A DNA stretch of 64,000 nucleotides from DATAXV01 sp036272915 (GTDB lineage Bacteria > Chloroflexota > Dormibacteria > Dormibacterales > Dormibacteraceae): assembly GCA_036272915.1 (NCBI GenBank), contig DATAXV010000190.1:3906-67905 (forward strand). Reading direction: 5' to 3'. The notes under the pieces were generated by a model. The model was not told the origin of the DNA, searched no databases, and was given only the letters and a program-made list of their open reading frames with translations. Shown here one piece after another: positions 38,854 to 45,866 of this stretch (position 1 is its first letter; the number at the start of each line of letters is the position of its first letter). The translations under genes were made by a program, and so were the position numbers.

Positions 38854-39210
38854 TCACTTCTTCAGCGGGGCCGGGTCGTGGCCGGCGTCCCTGAGGTGCG
38901 CCGCCAGGTGGGCATACACGCGGCCGCGGTCCCTCGAGGGGATGTCGGCGCCTCCCCGACCGCCGTTGAGGACGCCGATGCCGGAGATGCAGGCGCGGAC
39001 GTTGGCCGGACCCACCTTCCCATCCCTCACCTCGTGATGGATGAACTTGTAGGTGCTCTTGTTGCCGGGATCTCCGTCCGGGTCCGCCCACGCGTAGGCG
39101 CGGCGCAGGACCTGCGGACCGGCGTCCTTGAGCTCGGCCTCGGCGTGGGACCCGTTCCAGGGCCGATCGGAGGTCGCCGTGTGGTGCGCCCGGATCGTCG
39201 CTCGTGCCAT
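38854..39210 (-). CDS. Stand-alone domain resembling the N-terminal part of phage capsid maturation proteases
   Basis: A 118-residue protein. HHTATSDRPWNGSHAEAELK, then RRAYAWADPDGDPGNKSTYK, FIHHEVRDGKVGPANVRACI and GIGVLNGGRGGADIPSRDR, ending in YAHLAAHLRDA. As I recall, this module occurs in actinophage prohead or maturation proteases and related phage proteins, but no protease domain, capsid gene, integrase or att-like repeat is nearby. Start ATG at 39210. Either a prophage relic or a free-standing cellular domain of unknown role; the phage link rests on memory of the motif. Confidence 0.5.
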   Translation of the reverse strand: MARATIRAHHTATSDRPWNGSHAEAELKDAGPQVLRRAYAWADPDGDPGNKSTYKFIHHEVRDGKVGPANVRACISGIGVLNGGRGGADIPSRDRGRVYAHLAAHLRDAGHDPAPLKK

Positions 39211-39314
39211 GGGCATCGGGATACCGAAGCCCGCCGAGGCCGTCGGTGCGCCTCCGCACACGAGTTGATCCGGACGGGTCGGGAGGCGGCGCTCACCCCA
39301 CCCGGGCCGCTTGC

Positions 39315-39626
39315 CTAACCGTCCCCTTCGCCCGGGAGTCGGGCTTCGAGCACATCGACCTTCTCGAAGGTCGGCGGCTCGGTGAAGAGATCGGCGTACT
39401 TCCGGGACAGCCTGGGCCCCCCGGTCGCCAGGAGCGTCTCCCCATCCGCGTCGGTCGCGAAGACGGCGAAGGCGCCGTGTGCCATCTCGCTGATCCGAAA
39501 GGCGAACCACGTCGTGGTCGGGGGCTGCGCCCGCACGGTGGGCAGCCCCTCCTCGGAGAAGCTCTCGATCGCTTCCTCACTGTCCGGTCTGACCTCGAAA
39601 TGGGCGAGCACGCCTACCGTGACCAT
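39315..39626 (-). CDS. Antibiotic biosynthesis monooxygenase (ABM)-like small protein
   Basis: A 103-residue dimeric alpha/beta barrel protein: VGVLAHFEVRPDSEEAIESF, then EGLPTVRAQPPTTTWFAFRI and HGAFAVFATDADGETLLATG. The order of strands and helices fits ABM-like proteins, which act without cofactors on quinols or polyketides, or are heme-binding. Function unassigned. AGAGAGG precedes the ATG at 39626. Confidence 0.72.
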   Translation of the reverse strand: MVTVGVLAHFEVRPDSEEAIESFSEEGLPTVRAQPPTTTWFAFRISEMAHGAFAVFATDADGETLLATGGPRLSRKYADLFTEPPTFEKVDVLEARLPGEGDG

Positions 39627-39739
39627 GAGCGCCTCTCTTGGGGATATGGATTCCGTGCCACCATCGGGCCCCCGGGCAGGCCGAGCTCGGCGCCGTCACC
39701 GTCCGCTGATCGCCGGTGCCACCCGGCCGCGGCCGGATG

Positions 39740-40066
39740 CTACGTGACCTGGAGCTCGCCCATCTCCGACCAGTCGGTGCGGTCGGGGATCTCCACGTTG
39801 ATGATCCGCGGGGTCTTGGCCAGGAGGGGGCGCATCGCCTCGAGCCCCTCCGAGAAGTGCGGGGCCTGGACATGGGCGACCCCGGCGTCGCCGTCCCGGA
39901 ACGCCTCCACGAGCACGAACTCGTTCGGGTCCTCGACGCTCCTCGACCAGGTGAACCAGAGGTTGCCCGGCTCCTCGCGCACCTTCTTGGTGAACGAGCC
40001 CACCGCCGTCACCCACTCGTCGGTCTTCTCGGGGAGCACCTGGTATCTGACGACGATGAAGATCAT
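39740..40066 (-). CDS. Putative quinol monooxygenase (ABM/YgiN-like)
   Basis: A 108-residue ABM-fold protein: IFIVVRYQVLPEKTDEWVTA, then REEPGNLWFTWSRSVEDPNE and EAFRDGDAGVAHVQAPHFSE, close to YgiN-like quinol monooxygenases. The C-terminal IINVEIPDRTDWSEMGELQV is typical. The ATG at 40066 was chosen as the family-like start; 40084 is also possible. It faces the padR gene across two overlapping palindromes and may be part of that regulon. Confidence 0.78.
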   Translation of the reverse strand: MIFIVVRYQVLPEKTDEWVTAVGSFTKKVREEPGNLWFTWSRSVEDPNEFVLVEAFRDGDAGVAHVQAPHFSEGLEAMRPLLAKTPRIINVEIPDRTDWSEMGELQVT

Positions 40067-40122
40067 GCCGCCATGATGGGCCATCCGCCCCGTCGAAGGC
40101 TCGCGCCGGAGCGGCCCATGGA

Positions 40123-40154
40123 TCTTGCAGATATACCTGCAAGATATATCTTGC
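40123..40154. promoter_or_regulatory. Overlapping palindromes upstream of padR
   Basis: TCTTGCAG-N6-CTGCAAGA (40123-40144) is a perfect 8-base inverted repeat, and GCAAGATATATCTTGC (40139-40154) is a perfect 16-base palindrome sharing its right arm. They lie just before TATCAT (40160-40165), which is 8 bases from the padR ATG. This is a strong operator candidate for PadR autoregulation and possibly for the divergent monooxygenase. Confidence 0.72.
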
Positions 40155-40173
40155 TGATGTATCATGCAGAGCT

Positions 40174-40707
40174 ATGGAGCTCAGCAACACCGGGTATCTG
40201 GTCCTCGGGGCGCTGCGTGAGCGGCCGCGCTCCGGGTACGACATCAAGCAGCTCGCGGACAAGGCGATCCGGCTCTTCTGGGCGGTCAGCTTCGGTCAGC
40301 TCTATCCCGAGCTCAAGCACCTCTCCGACGCCGGCCTCATCGAGGCCGAGGCTCACCCGACAGGTGGCCGCCAGCGAACCGTCTACCGCATCACCCCGCT
40401 CGGTGAGGAGGCGCTGACGGACTGGACCTCCGATCTCGAGGAGCATCCCTGCGAGATCCGGGACGAGATGCTGGTCCGCCTCTTCTTCTCCGACGCGGGC
40501 GACCGGGCTTCACAGGTCGCCCTCGCTCGCGCCATCGCCGAGCGGCACCACCGGATGGAGCGGACGATGCAGGGCCTCCGGCACAAGGGGGATGGGGACC
40601 AGCCCATGCACGAGGAGCTTCGCGGATTCGGGGAGCACTTCCACCGCACCGCCGCCGACTGGTTCGACGGTCTGGCCAAGCGCCTGAACGAGGAGGGATC
40701 GGAATGA
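40174..40707 (+). CDS. PadR family transcriptional regulator
   Basis: A 177-residue repressor. The N-terminal winged helix is YLVLGALRERPRSGYDIKQL, then SFGQLYPELKHLSDAGLIEA and GGRQRTVYRITPLGEEALTD. The C-terminal helical part (Vir_C-like) ends KRLNEEGSE. The gene overlaps the MFS exporter by ATGA, so the pair resembles the PadR-pump modules in which the regulator represses its own operon until a drug-like ligand binds. The operator candidate is at 40123-40154. Confidence 0.92.
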   Translation: MELSNTGYLVLGALRERPRSGYDIKQLADKAIRLFWAVSFGQLYPELKHLSDAGLIEAEAHPTGGRQRTVYRITPLGEEALTDWTSDLEEHPCEIRDEMLVRLFFSDAGDRASQVALARAIAERHHRMERTMQGLRHKGDGDQPMHEELRGFGEHFHRTAADWFDGLAKRLNEEGSE

Positions 40708-42284
40708 GTGCTCGACGCCGCTGGGCGATGGTCATGACCATCTGCCTGGGCGCCTTCATGATCATGCTCGACACGACCATCGTCTACGTGGCCACGCCGA
40801 GCCTGATGCGCCAGCTGTCGGCCCCGCTGGACCAGGTCCTGTGGGTCTTCAACGGCTACCTGCTCGCCTACGCCGCGCTCCTGATCACGACCGGACGGCT
40901 GGCCGATCTCTGGGGCCCGCGCAACCTGTTCATCGCCGGCCTCGCCCTCTTCACCGCCGCCTCCGCCCTCTGCGGCTTCGCCCAGACCCCGGCCGAGCTG
41001 ATCGGCGCCCGCGTGATCCAGGGCGTCGGCGGCGCCATGCTCGCCCCCCAGTCGCTGACCCTGCTCACCGCGCTGTTCCCGGCCGAGCGGCGGGGCGCCG
41101 CGCTCGGCATCTGGGGCGCGGTCATCGGCGTCTCGACCATGGCCGGTCCGACCCTGGGCGGCTTCCTCATCACCTACGCCGACTGGCGCTGGATCTTCTT
41201 CGTCAACGTCCCCGTCGGCGTGATCGCCATCGCCTGCAGCCTGCTCCTGATCCCCGACGTGCGCCCCGGTCGGAGGCATCGCCTCGACCTGGTCGGCGTG
41301 GCCCTCGGCAGCGCCGCCCTCTTCCTCGTCGTCTTCGGCCTGATCGAGGGCCAGCCCAACGCCTGGTCCAACGAGATCCGCGCCGTCATCGGCGGCGGCG
41401 TCGCGCTGCTCATCGCCTTCCTGGTCTGGGAGATCCGCCAGCAGGAGCCGCTGGTGCCGCTCGGTCTGTTCCGCGACCGCGACTTCGCCGCCATGAACGG
41501 GGTCGGCGCCGCGGTCAACGCCTCGCAGCAGATCATCTTCGTCCCCTTCGCCATCTACACGCAGTCGGTGCTGGGGATGAGCGCGCTGTTCTCCGGCCTG
41601 ACCGCGGCGCCGCTGTCGGTGGCGAGCGGTCTGGTCGCCCCCTTCGCCGGCCGGCTGGCCGACCGCATCGGCGGCAAGTACCTGGTCATGCTCGGGCTGA
41701 CCCTGTTCGCCGCCGGCGTGGGCTGGTTCCTCGCCGCCGCGCACGTCAACTCCGGCGGCACCGACTTCATCCTCCCGCTGGGCCTGGCCGGGGTCGGCGT
41801 CGGCCTGATCTTCGCGCCCATGACCACCGTCGCCATGCGCCGCATCGAGCCGCACCAGGCGGCCGCCGCCTCGGGCGTCCTCAACACCACCCGCCAGCTC
41901 GGCGGGGCATTGGGCTCGGCCATGGTCGGCGCCGTCTTCCAGAGCCAGCTGGCGGGCGCCCTCTCGACCCGGGCCTCGAGCCACGCCGGCCGGCTTCCGG
42001 TCTCGCTGAGGGCCCCCTTCATCCACGCCTTCTCCCACCTCGCCGAGAAGGGTCTGAGCCTGGGCAGCGGCGGCGCCGCCCTGAGCATCCCGGCCGGGCT
42101 CCCCGCCCCGCTGCACCGGCTCCTGGCCAGCCTCGCCACCCAGGTCTACCAGCTGGCCTTCATCGACGCCATGCGGCCCACCCTGCTGCTCGCCGTCGGC
42201 CTCCTGCTCGCCGCCGCCCTGGTCTGCCTCTTCGTCCGGGGACGGAGCGAGAGCGCCCGGGTCGAGCTCGAGAAGGCCGCCTGA
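40704..42284 (+). CDS. MFS drug exporter, DHA2 (EmrB/QacA-like), 14 spans
   Basis: A 526-residue transporter. It has LDTTIVYVATPSLMRQL (DHA2 first-span motif), TGRLADLWGPRNLFIAGLAL (motif A region), ARVIQGVGGAMLAPQSL and WGAVIGVSTMAGPTLGGFL (motif C region). A long loop between the last two spans (about residues 415-485) has repeated proline and glycine. It starts at ATG 40704 inside the padR stop. Likely proton-driven multidrug export, controlled by the upstream PadR. Confidence 0.92.
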   Translation: MSARRRWAMVMTICLGAFMIMLDTTIVYVATPSLMRQLSAPLDQVLWVFNGYLLAYAALLITTGRLADLWGPRNLFIAGLALFTAASALCGFAQTPAELIGARVIQGVGGAMLAPQSLTLLTALFPAERRGAALGIWGAVIGVSTMAGPTLGGFLITYADWRWIFFVNVPVGVIAIACSLLLIPDVRPGRRHRLDLVGVALGSAALFLVVFGLIEGQPNAWSNEIRAVIGGGVALLIAFLVWEIRQQEPLVPLGLFRDRDFAAMNGVGAAVNASQQIIFVPFAIYTQSVLGMSALFSGLTAAPLSVASGLVAPFAGRLADRIGGKYLVMLGLTLFAAGVGWFLAAAHVNSGGTDFILPLGLAGVGVGLIFAPMTTVAMRRIEPHQAAAASGVLNTTRQLGGALGSAMVGAVFQSQLAGALSTRASSHAGRLPVSLRAPFIHAFSHLAEKGLSLGSGGAALSIPAGLPAPLHRLLASLATQVYQLAFIDAMRPTLLLAVGLLLAAALVCLFVRGRSESARVELEKAA

Positions 42285-42303
42285 GGGACGGGGGCCGGTC
42301 CGC

Positions 42304-43083
42304 TCAGGAGCGGCCCAGCGTCCTGCCCATCTCCCGGATCTCAACCCCCGCCCGCTCGAGCTCGGCCCGGATGCGCCGGACGAACTCGACGGCGTGGGGG
42401 TTGTCGCCGTGGCAGCAGAGGGTGTCGACGGCGAGCTCTCTCAAGCTCCCGTCGATGCAGCGCACCCGCCCCTCGGTCACCAGCGAGAGCGCCTGCTCGA
42501 CGGCCGCCTCGACCTCGTCGTGGACCGCTCCCGGACGGCGGCGGTCGACCAGCGATCCGTCCGGCTCGTAGGCGCGATCGCAGAAGCCCTCCCTGGCCAC
42601 GACCAGACCCGCCTCCCGCCCCGCCGTCTCCAGCGCCGAGCCCGGGGGCACGACCAGGATCAGGTCGGCATCGAGGGAGGCGGCCGCCGCCGCGATCGCG
42701 CCGGCCAGCGGCGCGCTCTTCGCCGCCGCGTTGTAGAGGGCGCCATGAGCCTTCACGTGCTGGAGGCGGAGGCCGTGGCGGCGGCAGAAGCCGTCGAGCG
42801 CGGCCACCTGGTAGACGAGGTCGGCCTCGGCGTCGGCGGGGCTGACGTCCATCGCGCGCCGGCCGAAGCCGCCCCGATCGGGGAAGGAGGGATGGGCGCC
42901 GACGGCGACCCCCGCGGCGCGGGCCGCGGCCACCGTCGTGTCCATGATCCGGGGATCGCCGCCGTGCCAGCCGCAGGCGACGTTGGCCGAGGAGAGGAGG
43001 GGCAGCAGCTGCTCGTCGGCGCCGAGGCGCCAGACACCGTAGCTCTCGCCGAGATCGGCGTTCAGGTCGACGGTGCGGCTCAT
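42304..43083 (-). CDS. pxpA: 5-oxoprolinase subunit A (LamB/YcsF family)
   Basis: A 259-residue protein with DLNADLGESYGVW, NVACGWHGGDPRIMDTTV, GAHPSFPDRGGFGRR and HVKAHGALYN, all hallmarks of PxpA. With PxpB and PxpC it cleaves 5-oxoproline to glutamate using ATP. pxpB and pxpC are not in the window, so the partner genes must be elsewhere or the role differs. The ATG at 43083 overlaps the GDPD stop (ATGA), so the two are probably in one transcript. Confidence 0.92.
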   Translation of the reverse strand: MSRTVDLNADLGESYGVWRLGADEQLLPLLSSANVACGWHGGDPRIMDTTVAAARAAGVAVGAHPSFPDRGGFGRRAMDVSPADAEADLVYQVAALDGFCRRHGLRLQHVKAHGALYNAAAKSAPLAGAIAAAAASLDADLILVVPPGSALETAGREAGLVVAREGFCDRAYEPDGSLVDRRRPGAVHDEVEAAVEQALSLVTEGRVRCIDGSLRELAVDTLCCHGDNPHAVEFVRRIRAELERAGVEIREMGRTLGRS

Positions 43084-43820
43084 GAGAGTCCTCGGTGCCG
43101 TTCGGCGGCGTCGGACATGATGCCGTCGGGCCCGAAATCGCGGAGACCGGTGAACTCCTCGTCGGTTCGCGCCGTCCAGAAGAAGACACCACATTCACGG
43201 GCGCGGGCGCGATCCACCATCTCGGGCAGGCGCCCGGTGTAGGCGAAGCGGCCGTCGAACATGACCGCGTCCGGCCGCAGATCGTCGAGCAGCTCCGGCC
43301 AGCCCTCCCGCCGCTCGGGCGGGTCGCCGGTGGAGATGGTGAGGCCGATCCCGATCCGGTCGGAGGCCTCGCGCACCGCCCGCAGCGCCGGGACCTCCCC
43401 GGTCGAGACCAGGGTGCGGCCGGAGAGGCCGTGCTCGTCGACCAGGCCCATGACCTCGCCGATCCGCGCCTCCAGGCCGACCGGCTTCCAGTCGAGGACG
43501 AGAAGGCTCTCGCCCTCCCTCAGCAGCGGGAGCGCGTCCGGCAGCCTCGCGCCCTCCTCGAGCTCGGTCCGGGTGCCGACGTCCCCGCTCGAGAGCAGGC
43601 GCAGAGGGCGGCGGACGCCGTCCAGGTCGAGCGCGTCGTCGTGGGCCAGGATCAGGCCGCCGTCGCCGAGGACGTTGACGTCGAACTCGATGCAGGGCAG
43701 CCCCAGGTCGAGGGCGCGGCCCAGCGCGGCGAGCGAGTTGGGCGCGGAGCCGGCGCCGTGCGATCCCCGGTGGGCGACCACCATCGGCGGCGACACGGGG
43801 AAGCGGTATCCGCTGGACAT
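43080..43820 (-). CDS. Glycerophosphodiester phosphodiesterase family protein
   Basis: A 246-residue TIM barrel. VVAHRGSHGAGSAPNSLAAL holds the catalytic histidine and arginine, IEFDVNVLGDGGLILAHDDAL the metal acid pair and second histidine, and LLVLDWKPVG a further strand. It would release glycerol-3-phosphate from glycerophosphodiesters. Glycerol phosphate is also the substrate of the glpABC genes at 50861-54900. No signal peptide is seen, so it appears cytoplasmic. TAGCTT lies 8 bases before the ATG at 43820. Confidence 0.87.
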   Translation of the reverse strand: MSSGYRFPVSPPMVVAHRGSHGAGSAPNSLAALGRALDLGLPCIEFDVNVLGDGGLILAHDDALDLDGVRRPLRLLSSGDVGTRTELEEGARLPDALPLLREGESLLVLDWKPVGLEARIGEVMGLVDEHGLSGRTLVSTGEVPALRAVREASDRIGIGLTISTGDPPERREGWPELLDDLRPDAVMFDGRFAYTGRLPEMVDRARARECGVFFWTARTDEEFTGLRDFGPDGIMSDAAERHRGLS

Positions 43821-43828
43821 CCCAGGCC

Positions 43829-43871
43829 AAGCTACACGGTGGGCGTGGTCGCGGGCGCACGGACCTACACT
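43829..43871. promoter_or_regulatory. Two back-to-back leaderless-type -10 boxes
   Basis: TAGCTT on the minus strand (43834-43829) lies 8 bases before the GDPD ATG. TACACT on the plus strand (43866-43871) lies 6 bases before the cupin GTG at 43878. The 57-base intergenic region therefore serves two divergent genes, neither with a Shine-Dalgarno. Confidence 0.45.
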
Positions 43872-43877
43872 TCCCCT

Positions 43878-44288
43878 GTGCCCATCGACGAGGCCGTCGC
43901 CGAACCCCTGGCCGGGCGGACGCTGGGCGGGGAGGGACACGGCTTCGTGATCGCCGAGTGGGCCGACGACGGGGAGAGCAGCCGGGAGCGGCCGATCGCT
44001 CCGCTCCACCTCCACCGCCAGGACGACGAGGCCTGGTACGTGCTTCAGGGACGCATGGGCTTCCAGCTCGGCGACGACACCGTCGAGGTCGGCCCCGGGT
44101 CGGCGGTGCGGGCGGCCCCGGGCGTGCCCCACACCTTCTGGAACGCGGGCGACGCCGGGGCCCGCTACGTGATCGTGATGACGCCCCGGATCGCGCGGCT
44201 CATCGAGCGGCTGCACACGCTCGCCGAGCGGACGCCCGAGTCGCTGCGGGCGCTCTTCGAGGAGCACGCCTCGACGCTCCTCGCCTGA
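43878..44288 (+). CDS. Cupin domain protein
   Basis: A 136-residue single cupin. PLHLHRQDDEAWYVLQGRMG holds the HxH and glutamate metal ligands, and PGSAVRAAPGVPHTFWNAGD the third histidine. The C-terminal 35 residues form a charged helix (RIARLIERLHTLAERTPESL). The function is not known; such cupins are often small-molecule sensors or isomerases. Start GTG 43878 with a TACACT box 6 bases upstream. Confidence 0.82.
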   Translation: MPIDEAVAEPLAGRTLGGEGHGFVIAEWADDGESSRERPIAPLHLHRQDDEAWYVLQGRMGFQLGDDTVEVGPGSAVRAAPGVPHTFWNAGDAGARYVIVMTPRIARLIERLHTLAERTPESLRALFEEHASTLLA

Positions 44289-44366
44289 TCGCCGAATCGG
44301 GCGCGGGCGGTGACACGGTTTGGACACACCTCCTCCTCAGCATGCCTATCGAGGTGATGAACTGAG

Positions 44367-44597
44367 ATGAACGAGGTACTGCAGTCGGTCAAGTCGGCGA
44401 CGCCGGTCCAGAAGGTCCTGATCGGCGTCGGCGCTGCGCTGGTTGGCCTGATCCTGCTGGCCAACCTCGGGCGCCTGGTCGGTCTCGTGCTGGGAATCGC
44501 GGGCGCGGTGGTGGCTCTGGCCTTCTTCCTCCTCCCCCTGGCCATCGTCGCCGCCGCCATCTACGGCGCCTACTACTTCTTCTCCCACCGGCGCTGA
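44367..44597 (+). CDS. Small membrane protein, tandem paralogue 1
   Basis: A 76-residue protein: MNEVLQSVKSATPVQKVLIG, then two hydrophobic segments (about 17-35 and 38-70), ending in FFSHRR. The first 18 residues form a short amphipathic, probably cytoplasmic, lead. It shares its N-terminus with the next two genes (MNEVLRPVRTTTPFQKILIG and MNNVVESVRSRAGSNKVLTV). The family is not recognised. GAGGTG lies upstream of the ATG, in a sequence also conserved before the other two copies. Confidence 0.7.
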   Translation: MNEVLQSVKSATPVQKVLIGVGAALVGLILLANLGRLVGLVLGIAGAVVALAFFLLPLAIVAAAIYGAYYFFSHRR

Positions 44598-44615
44598 TAC
44601 CACCCCGCCTCAGGC

Positions 44616-44637
44616 CCGGGCCCCACGCGGCCCGGGT
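44616..44637 (+). repeat. GC hairpin in spacer 1 of the tandem membrane genes
   Basis: CCCGGGCC (44616-44623) pairs with GGCCCGGG (44630-44637) around a 6-base loop. The second spacer contains a hairpin with the same GGCCCGGG core, so the spacer appears duplicated with the genes. It has no T-run, so an RNA-processing or stability element is more likely than a terminator. Confidence 0.55.
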
Positions 44638-44712
44638 CCCGCGGCGACCCTCCATTCCATCCGGTGGCCGGTCCGACCGGCCGCCAGAAATCGACCAGAG
44701 GTGATGCACGAC

Positions 44713-44970
44713 ATGAACGAGGTACTGCGGCCGGTCAGGACGACCACGCCGTTCCAGAAGATCCTGATCGGCGGCAGCGGGACCTGGGTGAGCCTGATCC
44801 TGCTCGCCAACCTCTGGGTGCTCGTCGGCCGGCCGATCGAGAACCAGACGGGGAGCCTGCTCCTGGGCATGGGCGGCGCCACCGTCGCGCTGGCGCTGAT
44901 CCTGCTCGTGCTGGCCGCCATCGTCCTCGGCGTCTACGGCCTGATCTGCGGCCTGGCCACCCGTGCCTGA
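44713..44970 (+). CDS. Small membrane protein, tandem paralogue 2
   Basis: An 85-residue protein. MNEVLRPVRTTTPFQKILIG matches paralogue 1 at 13 of 20 positions. It has two hydrophobic segments (about 24-39 and 48-78) separated by a polar loop, VGRPIENQTGS, that paralogue 1 lacks. No known domain. It is preceded by ATCGACCAGAGGTG, nearly identical to the sequence before paralogue 3. Confidence 0.7.
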   Translation: MNEVLRPVRTTTPFQKILIGGSGTWVSLILLANLWVLVGRPIENQTGSLLLGMGGATVALALILLVLAAIVLGVYGLICGLATRA

Positions 44971-44982
44971 CCTCCCCTCTCC

Positions 44983-45015
44983 GCCCCGGGCCCTGCACCC
45001 CCAGCGGCCCGGGGC
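44983..45015 (+). repeat. GC hairpin in spacer 2 of the tandem membrane genes
   Basis: GCCCCGGGCC (44983-44992) pairs perfectly with GGCCCGGGGC (45006-45015), with a 13-base loop. It resembles the hairpin in spacer 1 and lies at the same place relative to the genes. No T-run follows. Confidence 0.6.
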
Positions 45016-45048
45016 ACCCTCCCCCGGAATCGATCAGAGGTGTTAGCC

Positions 45049-45777
45049 ATGAACAACGTCGTTGAGTCGGTGAGATCGAGGGCCGGGTCCAACAAGGTCC
45101 TCACCGTCGTCGCCGTCTCCGTGCTCGGCATCGTCGGCCTGGCGCTGCTGATGACGCTCGGCCCGCCGGTGGCGGCGGTGCTCGGCATCGCCGTGGCGAT
45201 CGTGTTCGGGCTCGCCCTGCTGGCCCTCCCCTTCGCCGTCCTCGGCTTCGCGATCTACGGCGTGATGCAGCTGGCCGGACACCGTCGCGGCGGTTCCGAC
45301 CCCGCGCCGGCGCGGATGGATCCCGGCCCCTACGGCGTCGCCGCGCCCGTCCCCGGCATGCCTCCCGCTCCCACCCCGACCCGGACCGACCTGCCCCCCG
45401 AGCTCTCCACCCGGGTCGCCCGGATCACCGACAAGGCCAGGGTCCTGCAGACGCCCAAGCGCGACGCGCTTCTCAGCATCGACGACCGCCGCCGCGTGCA
45501 GGACACCGTCAACGAGTTTCTGCCGCACCTGCTCTCCCTCTACCGCTCCCTGCCCAACGAACACCGGGAGTGGGCCGAGGCGGAGGCCGGGCGCAGCGCC
45601 AGGCAGGAGCTCGAGGAGCAGCTCGACCTGCTCGAGAAGAATCTGGACCAGATCGCGAGCCACGCCTTCGAGGCCGGAGTTTCGCAGCTGATGATGCAGC
45701 GCCAGTTCCTCCGCGAGGCGCTGCAGCCGGAGACGGGCGAGCTGACCGTCATCCCCAAGGACGCGACCCAGAGCTGA
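45049..45777 (+). CDS. Membrane protein with cytoplasmic helical domain, tandem paralogue 3
   Basis: A 242-residue protein. Residues 1-80 repeat the small-protein plan (MNNVVESVRSRAGSNKVLTV, then spans at about 17-36 and 41-73, ending QLAGHRRGG). A proline-rich linker (about 80-120) follows, and then a charged helical domain (about 125-242: AEAGRSARQELEEQLDLLEK and NLDQIASHAFEAGV). The helical part could scaffold or sense. No family is recognised. GATCAGAGGTG precedes the ATG by 7 bases. A strong terminator closes the locus. Confidence 0.75.
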   Translation: MNNVVESVRSRAGSNKVLTVVAVSVLGIVGLALLMTLGPPVAAVLGIAVAIVFGLALLALPFAVLGFAIYGVMQLAGHRRGGSDPAPARMDPGPYGVAAPVPGMPPAPTPTRTDLPPELSTRVARITDKARVLQTPKRDALLSIDDRRRVQDTVNEFLPHLLSLYRSLPNEHREWAEAEAGRSARQELEEQLDLLEKNLDQIASHAFEAGVSQLMMQRQFLREALQPETGELTVIPKDATQS

Positions 45778-45783
45778 ACCGCG

Positions 45784-45813
45784 GTGGCCGGCTCCGTGCG
45801 TGGAGCCGGCCAC
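45784..45813 (+). terminator. Strong hairpin terminator after the tandem membrane genes
   Basis: GTGGCCGGCTCC (45784-45795) pairs perfectly with GGAGCCGGCCAC (45802-45813), with a 6-base loop, 6 bases after the stop codon of paralogue 3. GCTCCTTTG follows, a weak T-run. It separates the membrane-protein locus from the enzyme I gene. Confidence 0.7.
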
Positions 45814-45852
45814 GCTCCTTTGTCGGCCGGGCGTGCGGGAGAGGGCGCGGAG

Positions 45853-45858
45853 TAAGCT
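45853..45858 (+). promoter_or_regulatory. -10 box of a probable leaderless promoter for enzyme I
   Basis: TAAGCT, 8 bases before ATG 45867, with no Shine-Dalgarno. Confidence 0.38.
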
Positions 45859-45866
45859 CGACCTCG

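Noticed and set aside
42300..42313. CCGCTC-AG-GAGCGG as a bidirectional terminator between the exporter and pxpA
   Set aside because: The loop is only two bases and there is no T-run; too weak to list as a feature.
40383..42344. Minus-strand frame of about 650 codons
   Set aside because: Antisense shadow of the DHA2 exporter, low-complexity G/E/D/A/Q composition.
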